Origin: Pseudozyma flocculosa PF-1
Taxonomy: Eukaryota; Basidiomycota; Ustilaginomycetes; Ustilaginales; Ustilaginaceae
Length of the DNA: 59,837 nucleotides
Reading direction: 5' to 3'
Assembly (NCBI RefSeq): GCF_000417875.1
Contig: NW_006920893.1
Location: 397,636 to 457,472 of the forward strand
This document shows, piece after piece, positions 1-10,703 of this stretch (positions are counted from its first letter, which is position 1; each line of letters begins with the position of its first letter). The notes beneath the pieces were generated by a model, which saw only the letters and a program-made list of their open reading frames with translations, was not told where the DNA came from and searched no databases. Position numbers and translations under genes: made by a program.

Positions 1-3000
1 CTGCACGGCTCTGCCCTCTTCATCCTTTGCTGCTGCACCGGCTGCGCCGACCTCTTCGTCGCCAAACGAGCCGATTGGGCTGGCTGGCCCGCTTCCGGTC
101 GTCGTCAGCGAGGAACTTGGAGCGTCGGGCTGTCGAGCCTCGTTTTCAGCTGGTGCCGACGTCCGCGTGGAGAGCTTGTTGTCGGCCTCGGATGGGTCTC
201 CTGCGCGTGTTGGCCGCTGCTCGTGCGAACCCTCCCGCTGCTGCTGCTGCTGCTGCTTTTGCGCCTCCTCTGTCGATACTGGCGGTGGCGATGCCTTCGG
301 AGACGCCGAGGTCGCCACCGTCGTCGCAGTCGTTGCCGTAGGCTGCACCAGCTTGGCAGCGTCGGCTCCGCCCTCCGTCGCCGTCGCTGCAGCGGCGCCC
401 GTCTCGTCAGCCACCTTCCTGGCCTTGTCCTCGGCCTCGCTCTTGAGACGCTTCTGCTCCTCGTCCTTCCTGGCCTTCCACTGCTTCCAGTCCTCGCCTA
501 GCCGCCGGATCTCGGCCTTCCAGTGGTCGCGCTTGCCCGACACCCGCTCCGGCTCCCACTCCTTGCGCTCCACCCTCGACTTGGTCATGACGAGCTGGAG
601 AAAGGCCGGAGGGTCGGAAAAGAAGCGGTCGAAGTAGTGCAGGAGGTAGATGCCGCAGTCGGCGTAGTTGGGCTGCTTGGGCACAATCGCCTTGACGTAG
701 CACGGCTGCGGCGCCTTGTCGAGCGTCGTCCCGGCGTCTTCGAGCTTGCCTTTGTCCTGCGCCTCGAGGAAGAGGTAGGCCCGCAGGTTCTTCTTGACGT
801 CGGGCCGCGCAAACATCAGGCTATCGAACGTGATGATGACCGTCTGCTCGAGGTTGAGGTCGGCACCCGTCGATGCGGTCCTTGCCGGCATCGACGGGCT
901 GCGTGAGCCGTTCGCAAGGCCAGACGCGGGCGCAGGGCGATGGCGCGAGCTGTACGTCTTGCTGTTGCCGGTGCTGGCGCTGGTGCTGGTGGGCCGGTAG
1001 GCCGTGTCGTTGGTCGTGCGAGCGGCTTTGTGAGGGCGGCCCGTCGTTTCGTTGACTGGCTCGGGCGGCGGAGACACCGTGCGGCCCGCTCCGGGCACGA
1101 TTTTGGTGGGCGACGACGGCTTGGCGGCCGGCCTTTCGGGCGAAGCCGACGGGACGGCAGGGCCTCCGCCTACCCGCGACCCCCGCTGAGGATCCCTCAC
1201 ATGGTCCAGCAACGACCAATCGGGGCCGCCTTTTCTATCGCCCTGCTCGTCCAGAAGACTGAAGCCGGAATTGGCGTCGGTACCGCCTGTGGCTTCGGCG
1301 TCGGCCTCGCCGTCGGTGCTGGATGTGCCACGCCGTTCCAGGGTATGCCCGAAGTGCCTGCGAGGGATGGAGGACCTCTTCCGCGGCAACGTCCGAGCCG
1401 AGGCGTCCAGCATCGTCGAGCGGTCCTGGCTGTCGTCGACGTCGACGTCCATGTCGACCGGTGCATCGCGTGGCCCGACGGGATTGATGAACTCCGTATC
1501 GTCGTCGTCGTCGTCGTCGTAGCCGAAGCCTTCCATCGAATCCTCTTGCATGGCGTCACCGCTCCTGGGCAATGTCCCAGTGCGATCGCCATAGTCCGCT
1601 CGGCTGACACGCTCGCCTTCGTCCTCGAGCATGCTGAAGCCCGTCGGCCCTTGGGCTTCGTGAGCGTCGGGAGCGGCATCCACGGCCGTCGCAACGGTGT
1701 CGTCGCTGGACGAGGAGCGAGTCGATGCTTGATCATCCATCGCCTTGTGCTCCGTTGGATGCAGGTTGCCAGGGCGTTGGTCGATGACAGGGACGATCCT
1801 GTTCGTTGAGGGCGGTCGAGGGTTCGAGGGCGGCGAAAGTGACAACCGCTCCAGGCTCGAGCCAACGTCGACGCCTTGGGCGGTCTCGGCGAGTGACGCC
1901 GCCTTGACGTCGCCGTGCGCATCCCGCTTCTTGCCGCGAGTCGGCGACGGCTCGCGAGCGGATGAGGAGGCCGCGGGAGCCGCAAGCTCGCTATGGCCGG
2001 ATGCCTGCCGCGAGTGCTTGCCGCCAGAGCGGAATGGAGACTTGAGATCGATACTGGACGCTGGGCCGGACGCAGGCGGCGGCGGCGTCATGATTGCGTC
2101 AGACTCGACGCCCCCTGCCGAAGGGCCGTGGCGCCTGTCGCAGTCCCCGTCATCGCCGGACGAGCCTTCCTTCGGCTGGAGCAGCTGTCGAGCGACTGCC
2201 GTCGCGTCGCTGTATTTGAAAGTCTCCTCGGTGTCGCCGGGGTGATTGAGCCTCCTCGCATCAGCGACCCGCGGTCGCCGCGACTCGAGTGCAGGTGTGT
2301 CGTCCGACTCGCTGTCGGGGATCCGGCCTCGGTTGCTGCGGGTAACCTTGGGCTCTGGACGCGGAGGGGGTGGCGGCGCCGGCTTGGTCATGTAGTGCGG
2401 GTTGACGATGATGGCGAGGTACCAGTGGAAGTCCTCGTTGATGGGCACGACGATGTAGCGCTTGCTGAAGAGGTCGAACTTGTTCGTCCACTTGCGCACG
2501 TTGAGGTAGCTCTTGGAGACCTCGAACTCGGTCAGCCGCTTGTAGAAGAACGAGCTGAAGACGTGGATCTGGTCGGCGAGGGCGGGCTGCCGCTGCCGGA
2601 TCCCGTCGAGCAGCCGCTTGAGGCCGAACTCGATCAGCGTGTCGTTGAGGAATTCGCCATCGTTGAGGCGATCGAGGTCGGACTCGAGCAGCGTGACGGC
2701 GCCGATGCCTTCGTACGGGAAGCGCAGCACCTGCTCGTTGCCGGAGCGCTCCGGCTTCTTGGCTGGTGGCTCAGGAGCCGAGGCGAGGACGGACGCCCCG
2801 CCGGTCGGGCTCGCCTTGTGCTGCTGCGAGCGCGCGCTGCGGCCCGAGACAGTTGCGGAGGCAGAGGCGGCGGCGTGGCTGCTGCGTGGGGCGCCGTCGA
2901 CGCGCGCCTCCTGACGGGCCTCGCCGTTTGTCAGATTAAACGTCTTCTCAGACCTCTGAAGGCGTCCGTTGGGCTCCCGCGGCGCCTGTCGTGGTGGCGA

Positions 3001-5084
3001 TTCGGAGAAGTCCTGGCGGTTCTCTCCCGGCGTGATCGCCTGTCGAGGTCGCTTGATACTGCCCGAGATGGCGGAGGCTAGCTGACCCGCGCCTTTCAAC
3101 GAGCCGGATGTGGGCGATCCCTCGGAGGGCTGGGGCCATCGTGCCGGTGAAGGTTGCGAGGCGATCTCGGTCATGGTCTTGGCCGCGTTCTTGTCCAGTT
3201 CATGTACCTCGACATGTGGCTGCGAGTCCCAACTCTCCAGCAGCTCGTCCCAGACGCCTTCTTGCTGCTGCTCCAGCAGGGGCACCAAGATGATGCCAGC
3301 CGCGTCAGAGATGGCCTTGGGGTCGAACTCGGGCCAGAACTTGGCAATCGTTTTCAACGTCTGCGAGCCTGGCTTGAGCTGCAGCTGCGCGACGGGATGC
3401 CTGTAGGCAAAGGGCTCCGATCGCTTCACGAGCGCGATGTCGTCCTTCGATATCGTGAGCTGGCGCTGCGACGATTTCTGCGTTATGACCAGCTTGAATC
3501 GATGATCGACGAGCTCGAGATCGTTGTTCTCGGGATGCGATCGCCAGACGTCGGAGATAGTGAACGACTGGAGGCGGAGGGTCCTGATCACGCCTTGGAC
3601 GTGGCTGGGCCTTGCACGATCATGATCGTCTGATACTGCCGTGCCCACAATGCCTTGCCCACGCTTCGCCGCGTTGCGTTGACGGCTCGGTGATGTAGTC
3701 GCCGCCTTCTCCATGTCCGGCGAGCGTCCGGCCGACCTCGGCCTCATACGAGCTGCTTTGCCCGTTGGAATGCTCGACGAGATGGGCGCGAGTTGGCCTG
3801 CACGTAGGGTAGCGCTCGAGGAAGCTGCGGCGGCGGCGGTGATGTAGGGCGCATCACGCTCGCGCCGCTTTGAGCCTTTCCGCGCTCCGGGGTCTTCCCG
3901 CGTGTCCTGCGACCCGACGACGATGGGGTCCGCACTCGTCTTCCCGGGCTCGTCCGACGTCTCGAGCTGGATGGGCCCGTTTGGGCGCTGGCCAACGTGG
4001 TAGCTCGGTCCCGCTTCCGCGCCGTCCTTTTTCTGTTGCTCGTCGTGCCGCCTGGCGTCCTTCCGCTGCAGAGCAGGATTGATCTCCCAAGGCGACGATT
4101 TTGTCGGAGCTGGACGCGAGTCGCTGGGGCTCACCACCTCGACCTCTGGCGAGGGGAAGCGTATGTGCTTCTTCTCAGCCGGCGTCGCTTGGGTTGCCTG
4201 CTCCTCGTCGTTGCTGCTGCTGAGGTAGTAGGTGGTTTCGTTCGATGTCGCTGCTGGGGCATGGTGTCGGGAACCGGCCCCATTGGTGGGATACGAGGAG
4301 GAGTTGATCGCCTCGTAGTGCCGCACATGGCCGCCGACGACTCCCTGACGAGCGGCCGGGCCCTCGTGGATCCGCGAGCTCCCATCTGACCAGGTTTAAC
4401 GAGGCGGGATCAGGCCTGGGTCAGATTTGGCCGACCGGATCAGCAAGCCTGGCCAGCTCGACTCACGATTCAGATTCAACGTCGCAGGTGCGCGCGTAGC
4501 TTGATTTCGACGCGCTGGACCTGCGGCGGATTCGTCGGGATAGAGGTTGTCCTGCCCGATCTGGCCGTAAGGAAATTTGACAGCAGAGGAGTGTCTGTTG
4601 CCCTTGCCCGCCTTCGGGTCAAACTCGCCAGGCTTCTGGATACGCTGATATCGTCGCCGGATAGAGTGGAGAGCAAGGAAAGGGGAAGGCCTCGATCAGC
4701 CTTGAGGATCCCACGATCCCTCAGAGAGGCGTGTCTTGGCAACGGCCGAGCCGCAGTGCACTTACGTTTCCAGTGCGTGATGGAGTCGATGGCTCCGGCG
4801 CGGTGGCCCCGACGGGGGGTGCGGTGATCTTGGTCCGCTGCCTGCGCGCGAGTTTGGGCCGGGATGAAGATCACGAGTGGAGGTACGGTCAGCGCCTGAC
4901 TGGACACCCACGAGGGAGTCCCACCTCCCGCAGAGGAGCTCGGCGCTGCACTGGCGAGCACTCACTTGCCTGAAGACGGGTTGCCGTGCAAAGTGCTCAT
5001 CTTGCCTCGCTCGTGGCCAGTCTTGTACATGTCGCCGTGGCCGGCACCACGGCGTCCAAAGCCGCCGCCTGCGCCGCTCGGCAT
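1..5084 (-). CDS. ULP2: Ulp2-type SUMO-specific cysteine protease (C48), C-terminus beyond window
   Basis: Predicted nuclear SUMO protease of the Ulp2/SENP6-7 branch, which removes SUMO or trims poly-SUMO chains. My model has exons 4966..5084, 4766..4841, 4467..4644 and 1..4385. All joins keep phase, and the last frame is open to base 1, so the 3' end is missing. The start lies in MPSGAGGGFGRRG. About 1,586 codons are visible. The C48 fold begins near residue 670 (LRFPYEGIGAVTLLESDL, then LNDGEFLNDTLIEFGLK). The catalytic His is in VPINEDFHWYLAII (about residue 778), the Asp in TFDSLMFARPDVKKNLR (about 1312) and the Cys in QPNYADCGIYLLHYF (about 1368). Roughly 530 acidic, Ser-rich residues separate His from Asp. 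The N-terminal third is disordered apart from a possible folded stretch near residues 390-490. I am sure of the family; the exact 5' splices are less certain. Confidence 0.9.
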
Positions 5085-6540
5085 GATGAGGGCGCGGCAG
5101 CTGCGGGAGCTGAGGCGGGAGCAGCCAGAGTCACCCCGTCAAGCTGCCGTGCCCACCCGTGGACGTCGGTGAAGGCGGGTGGGGGCCCTGCTTTGGAGCG
5201 GCTGAGGCGATCAGCGGGGCGCCTTGGAGCGGTTCGGTGGTGCCCTGGTGCAGGTTTGCGTCGGCATCCGAGCGATGGCACGCCGCTGGACGCAGTCAGA
5301 GGCGCAGCTGGTCGGCAGCGCTGCTGCCCGGGCGAGGCGCCAGGGTGGCGGTAGAGGTCGAGAAATGAAGGATATGATCGAAGGGTGCGACTCGAATTCG
5401 GCACAAAGATGGAGTGCCGTCGTTTTGAGGTAGAGTATGGCGAGTCGGAAGCAGTCGGGAGCCCCCTGAAGCGCGGGGGAGGGCCAGCCGGGCGGCTGTG
5501 AGGCGGACGCAGGAGTGACTCTGTCGAAACCGCGCTGATGGATGGAGAGCGAGGTCCAAGGCGACTGGCGTCAGATGGATGAAAGGCCGTCGAGCCTCGA
5601 TGCAGCTTGGCCGATGTGCTGGCAGAAGGGCGGAGGCAGAGGCGTCGTTGCAGAGGTGGTGGTGTGCCGTAGACGGCCGACGGGAACGCGGGCGGCGGAG
5701 GGATGTAGCTACTCAGCCAGCCACGCTCGAGCACAACGGGGTCAGACGAGTGAGAGAGAGAGAGAGGGAGGGAGAGAAAGAGCCTCGCGCTCTCACGTTG
5801 GCGTCGAGTGGCGGGTGGCGGGTGGCGGTTGGCGGTGGTAGTGATGTGAGAAGCGCAGCGGAGCAGAGCGGAGGGGCCGAAGCAGCGGTGCCGTAGTCTT
5901 GGTTGCTACGATCTCGATTGAGGTCCAGAAGTCACACCCCAGCCCACAGCCAGCCCAGCCAGCCAGCCCAGAGGCAGGCTTCAGCCTAGACGCACCCACC
6001 ACCACCCTTTTCCGCCTGGCCTGCTGGCCTGGCTGGTTGGCTGACGAGCAGCGGCGGCCGCCTCGAAAAAAAGGAAAACGGAAAAAAGGAGCCCCCGAGT
6101 CGTAGGCAGGCGGGCAGGCAGGCAGGCGAGAAATCTCCACACCAGCTCCCCCCCCTGGCTTCCCATCGCCGCTCCTCAGTCTGGCTTCTGCCCCCGTCCA
6201 CGGCCACGTCGACCTTCGCACGTCGAACATCGAACATCGAACATCGTCACACGCGCGCCAGACGGATGGGACAAGATGCAGCTAACCTCTCTCTGTTTCG
6301 ACTCGAAATTGAGCGACTCGGAAGACTGTGGAGAGGCAGAAGCGCAAAGTCGTGGCCCAGGGGCGCCTCACGAGGGTACCGCCACATCACAGGTGTGACG
6401 GCTGCGAGTCCCAGCGATACATGTTCCTGTGGCGAAGCAGGGGCGGGCGCAGACGGCGATTTCAGCACGATACGACACGACATGGTGTCCGCCGCTCGTC
6501 TCCACGGGACGGCGACACGGGCTGCCACGAGGATGGATGC
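5085..6540. other. Upstream region of the Ulp2 gene
   Basis: This non-coding stretch lies between the Ulp2 start and the 3' end of the dioxygenase gene, both on the minus strand. It holds a (GA)n tract near 5752-5782, (GGCA)n near 6107-6125 and CCAGC-rich stretches near 5950-5975. The open frames here lack a domain and coherent codon use. I found no TATA box close to 5084. Confidence 0.5.
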
Positions 6541-7977
6541 TCACCATGCCAGCGGACCCTCGTTGGTGCCGAGGATCTCTTCGCCCGACTCGTGCGGGAA
6601 CGAGGCGCCAAGAGAGACCAGCGTAGCTGTCTCGAGGCACAAGCGATGACGGGCCAGGCAGGCAGGCAGGCAGGATGGGAGTCGGCACGTCAGCCAGGAT
6701 CCCTGGCACCGTGACACGCAGAGACGGCCATGGTCAGGATTCCGGACCGACCCCCCGGGGAGGATGCTCACGCAGGAAGTGCTCGTATGTCGGGTGGGCC
6801 AGCCTGAAGTCGGCCCTCTTGTCCAGAGTGAGGGCCTTGCTCCATTTCGCCTCATTTGCACTGGTCCACTGATCCTGGAGAGCAGCAGCGGCAGCGGTAG
6901 CGGCAGTAGCAGCAGCAATAGCGGTAGCGTCGCTCGATCCGCGGTCGCCGAAGCCGACGAGGGCCGCCGTCAGGGCCGGTGGGAAGGTCTTGGAGTACTC
7001 GGGCAGCGTAAGGTCGCCCGTGGCGCGTCGGCGGCCAAAGTCGCGCAGGTTGTGCACGGCCTGGCCGCCGCCGACGACGGCGAAGCCGCGGTCTCGCAGG
7101 CCGCGCAGCGCCCGGCCGAGTCGGAGCGAGTCGAGCGGATCCTCGGACCGAGGCAGCGAGACCTGCACCAACGGCAGGTCGTCCGGCAGGGCGCTTGAGT
7201 GCGAGTCCGGGCGGCCATCGCCAAAGGCCACCTTGAGTGGCACCCAGACGCCGTGGTCGGGTCCTCGGTGCGTCGGCACCGCCTTGATCCCCCTCGACTC
7301 GAGGTGCTCGATGACGGCCGACGAGAATGCGGGCGGGTTGCGCGATGCCACCTTGACCTCGTAGAAGCTTGGCGGAAAGTTGGCAAAGTCGTAGATTAGC
7401 GGATTGCTCGGGTCGGTGTTGACGTAGACGCCGTCGGAGAGGTCGTCGGCCTGCCAGTGGGCGCTGACGAAGACGAGGCCCTTGAGCTTGCCCTCGCTGT
7501 GGAGCGACTTCATCTCGTCTCCCAGCTTGGCCCATTGCTGGTAGGCCGGATGCGTTCCCATGAACATGGCTGTGGTGGCATCGTGGCGTGGGGACCAGGA
7601 GCGAGGGTGACCAGGTCAGAAGAGACAGGGCGAGGGAGTGGCAGGCGTCGCCGTCGCTGCGGTCACTCACTGGGCGGGCCGCCGTGGCTGATGAACCACG
7701 ACGGGGCCCTCCACGCGGAGGAGGAAGATGCAGTCTTGTCCGTAGCAGACGACATCCTCGCCGTGGCTCGACGGAATGCTAGGGAGGTGTCGAGGGTGGC
7801 GAAATGCGGAGCGAGGAGGGAGAGCAGCGGGAGCGCGATGGCGACCGTGAGCAGGGCCAACGTCAATGTCGTCGTGGCCTTGGGCAGGACAGGGGTGGGT
7901 CGTCGGTCCGCACGAGTGAGGGGAGGAGGCGCCTGGTCGCTGTGTCGAGTCGGTGTATCGAGTCGGTCGCGAGGCAT
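6541..7977 (-). CDS. DODA-type class III extradiol ring-cleavage dioxygenase with N-terminal membrane anchor
   Basis: Non-haem Fe(II) dioxygenase of the LigB/DODA superfamily, which opens catechol rings such as DOPA; the substrate here is unknown. Exons are 7671..7977, 6772..7569 and 6541..6626, giving 396 aa with consistent phases. Visible family motifs are FISHGGPPTMFMG (His98), FVSAHWQ, RGPDHGVWVPL, GGGQAVHNLRDF and, spanning the last junction, HPTYEHFLPTLVSLGAS. Together these supply the metal and catalytic histidines. Residues 35-56 (from TTTLTLALLTVAIALP) look like a signal anchor, which is unusual for a normally cytosolic family. A TATA element about 85 nt upstream favours the ATG at 7977 over Met75. 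An Ala-rich insert, AAATAATAAAAAL, follows the VHNL region. Intron 2 contains (GGCA)n. Confidence 0.88.
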
Positions 7978-8933
7978 AGAAGGGGGGCGGTGGCGAGCGA
8001 GGCTGTTTGGCTCGAGGTGGGCGAGAAGGCCAGGCGGCCAGGGAGGGCCGAGCAACCTTTATATCTGATAACGCGGCCCTCTGAGCGCGCCCGTGCATGC
8101 AGCCGGCGGGCGGGCGGGCGGTGCTGGAGCCAGCCTGGGAGGGTCCAACTCGGGCGAACCTCCCGAGATTTCCTTTCCAGCACAGCCTAGCCGCGACGAT
8201 AGCCAGCCGCACCCTCGCACCCTCGCACGCTCGCACCTTGACCGTCGGTGCTCCTCACCGGCCAAGTCTCGCCCTCTTCGTCCGCACAACCAAGCAAGCC
8301 TGAAACGGTGGCGCGGCAGGCGGTCGGCCGCTTTCCGAGCGCGTTGGGCAGTCTCGGACTTTAGACCCGGCGATAGGCAACGCAAGGGCGCCATAGGAAC
8401 CGCCGCCCCTTTCCATGGCCTTGCGCCGCCGCATCCGCCGCCGCCGCCTAGACACGCACAACGAGAAAACAGGCCAGGCTTTGATCCCCGGTCGAAGTCT
8501 TCGGCAAAGCTCGATCGGGACGGGAGGTCATCCTTTCACTTTGTGGCGACATTGAGAAAACAAAAAGGGGAGGTCAGACCGAGCTGCCCGGCTGCCTAGC
8601 TACATACACGGCCATTGGGAGAAGATTCAAAGTTACCCATGGACGGATCAGAACGGGCCCGAATGAGGGCCTTGGACGACGTCGAAGGAGGAGGATGAGT
8701 GCATAGGGCATGCTGTGGGATATCTTTGGGTGCGATCGGGGTTTCGGGCTGGACTTCCATGGCAGACGGAGGTGGGGTCGGAGGGTGGGGGGGGGGGAGG
8801 GGGGGCAAGAAACTCAAGGCAACAGCGACGAGGACCGAGAGTAGGACCGAGCCTACTCTCGGACACCGATCCGTCCGTCCGTCGCCTGACTGTGGGCTTG
8901 GCGATTCGAGGTCGAGGAATGCCCGCTCCCGCC
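7978..8933. other. Intergenic region between the dioxygenase and Ish1 genes
   Basis: This stretch contains the dioxygenase promoter and the 3' flank of the Ish1-family gene. A G-run at about 8788-8807 could form a quadruplex. I see no gene. Confidence 0.5.
8058..8066 (-). promoter_or_regulatory. TATA box of the dioxygenase gene
   Basis: The minus strand reads GATATAAAG here, about 85 nt upstream of the proposed ATG at 7977. It overlaps no coding sequence under that start. Confidence 0.5.
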
Positions 8934-10703
8934 TTAGAACTCGTCGTGGGCGCGCGAAGAGGCCGAGGCGGCGGCGGCCGAGGCGGCGCTGGCGGCCGAG
9001 CTGGCGCTGATGCTGGCGACGCGCGCATTCTGCTCGCCCTTGCCCAGGATGTCCTGGACGCCAAAGTAGGCCTGGCGGACGCCGTCCTTGAGGTAGCCAA
9101 AGACGCCCTTGTGGGGCACGTAGCGCGCGCGCATCTCGCGCAGCAGCTGGTCGCGCTTCTTGGGGATCTGCTCGACGGGCATGCCGCTCTGCCTGAGGTA
9201 GTCGCGCAGCCGGGCGTCGGACCACGCCACGTACTCCTTGGCCGAGTCCGACAGCGACGAGCCGTGCTTCTGCGCCAGCGCGATGAGGTCGTCGCGCTTG
9301 GCCTGGAAGTCGCTCTTGATGTAGCCGTTCTGGATGAGCCAGCTGCGCAGGTCGCTGTCGCTCCACGACGACCACAGCTCGCTCTCGGCGTTGGCGTAGT
9401 GCTTGTGCAGCAGGTTGACGTACTCGTCGCGCTTGGCCTGATAGTCGCTCTTGATGACGTTGTTGCGGATGAGCCAGTCGCGCATCTGCGACTCCTTCCA
9501 GCCGTCGTAGACCGAGTCCTGGCCCGAGTGGTAGTAGTCGCGGGCGAGGCCGAGGTACTCGTCGCGCGTCTTTTGGGCGGGCGAGCGGAGGTAGCCGTGG
9601 TCGACGAGCCAGTTGTGGAGGTAGCTGTCCGACAAGGCCTCGTAGGGCGCGTTGACCGTGGTGGCGTAGGCGCCGCGCATCTTGTCGAGCAGCTGGTCGC
9701 GGCTGGCCTGCGTCTTGGTCTTGATGACGCCGTGCTTTTCGAGCCAGCTGCGCAGGTCGTTGTCGCTCCAGGCGCTGTAGACGTAGTCGGTGCTGTCGTC
9801 GATGGCCTTGGCCACCTGCTCGGTGGCCTGGGCGTAGGCCGAGGTGGCCGTCTTGCTGGCGTCGTTGAGCACCGAGGCGCCGCTCTTGCTGGCCGCCGTG
9901 GCGGCGCTCTTGGCCGACTTGGAGACGCCCGAGGCGCTGGGCGCGTTGCGCGACAGGCTCGAGGCCGAGGCGCGCGCGTCCTTGGACAGGCTCGAGCCCG
10001 AGGCCGAGGCCGACTTGGAGACGCTGCTGCCGGCGACGCTGGCGCCGCTGTAGGCGCTCGAGGCCGACGCCGAGGCCTGGCTCGCCAGAGAAGAGGCGGA
10101 TTTCGATGCCGGGTAGTAGAGGTCGGTGAGCGCCACCGACGAAGCGGTGCTCGAGGCCTGGGATGCGTAGCTGCTTACTGCGGACTGGACCGAGGCGGCG
10201 TAGCTCGATGCGGCATTGTACTGCGACGAGGCGGCGGTGGCAGCGGCTCCCGTCGCCGACGAGGCCGACGAGGCCAACTTGTTGTAGTCCTGCTTGGCGA
10301 GGACCACGAGCTGCTCGCGCGTCGACGAGGGCGAGATGACGCCGCGCTCGAGGAGGTAGGATCGGAGGCTCGACCTGGGTGAGTAGGGAGGAGGCAAGGA
10401 GAGGAGGGGCAAGGTTCGGGCCGTCGCCGTCAGCACAGTGCTCCAATTGGGACCGGGGCCCACGGTTCGGCGTCCGTGGTGCACATGTTGAACCGGCTGC
10501 TGGCCCGCCTGGTTCTCTATCGGGAACCGACAATGATTCCGCTGCGCCACTCACTCGGTCCACGCATCGAAAGCAGCGTCAAACGCCTTGGCGCCGCCCT
10601 TTGTCGCGTCCTGGATGGCATCGGCCGAGACCGACTGGGGTCCCGAGGCGATGGCGATGCAAAGCGCCAGGAGGCCCACGGAGATGAAGTTGGGCTTGAC
10701 CAT
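8934..10703 (-). CDS. Ish1/Msc1-family protein with six Ish1 repeats and a signal peptide
   Basis: Exons 10555..10703 and 8934..10374 give 529 aa. The junction restores the first repeat (WTE|SSLRSYLLERGVI). Residues 1-27 (MVKPNFISVGLLALCIAIAS and following) form a signal peptide. Repeat 1 lies near residues 48-83. A region of about 150 residues that is almost all Ser, Ala, Lys and Tyr follows. Five more repeats come next, each of the form W-S-x-x-x-L-R-x-W-L, for example WSDNDLRSWLEKHGVI, WKESQMRDWLIRNNVIKSD and WSDSDLRSWLIQNGYIKSD. Ish1 in fission yeast is a stress-induced nuclear-envelope protein that works with Bis1, and Msc1 is the budding-yeast relative. A secretory or perinuclear lumen location fits the signal peptide. 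There is no transmembrane helix besides the signal. The tail is Ser/Ala-rich and ends in HDEF, close to an HDEL-type ER retention signal. Confidence 0.9.

Noticed and set aside
4997..5734. 245-aa minus-strand open frame upstream of and overlapping the Ulp2 start
   Set aside because: No domain, Ser/Pro/Arg shadow composition, and it overlaps exon 1 of the Ulp2 gene in another frame.
8715..10382. 555-aa plus-strand open frame
   Set aside because: Antisense shadow of the Ish1-repeat gene; the low-stop frame follows from GC-rich codons.
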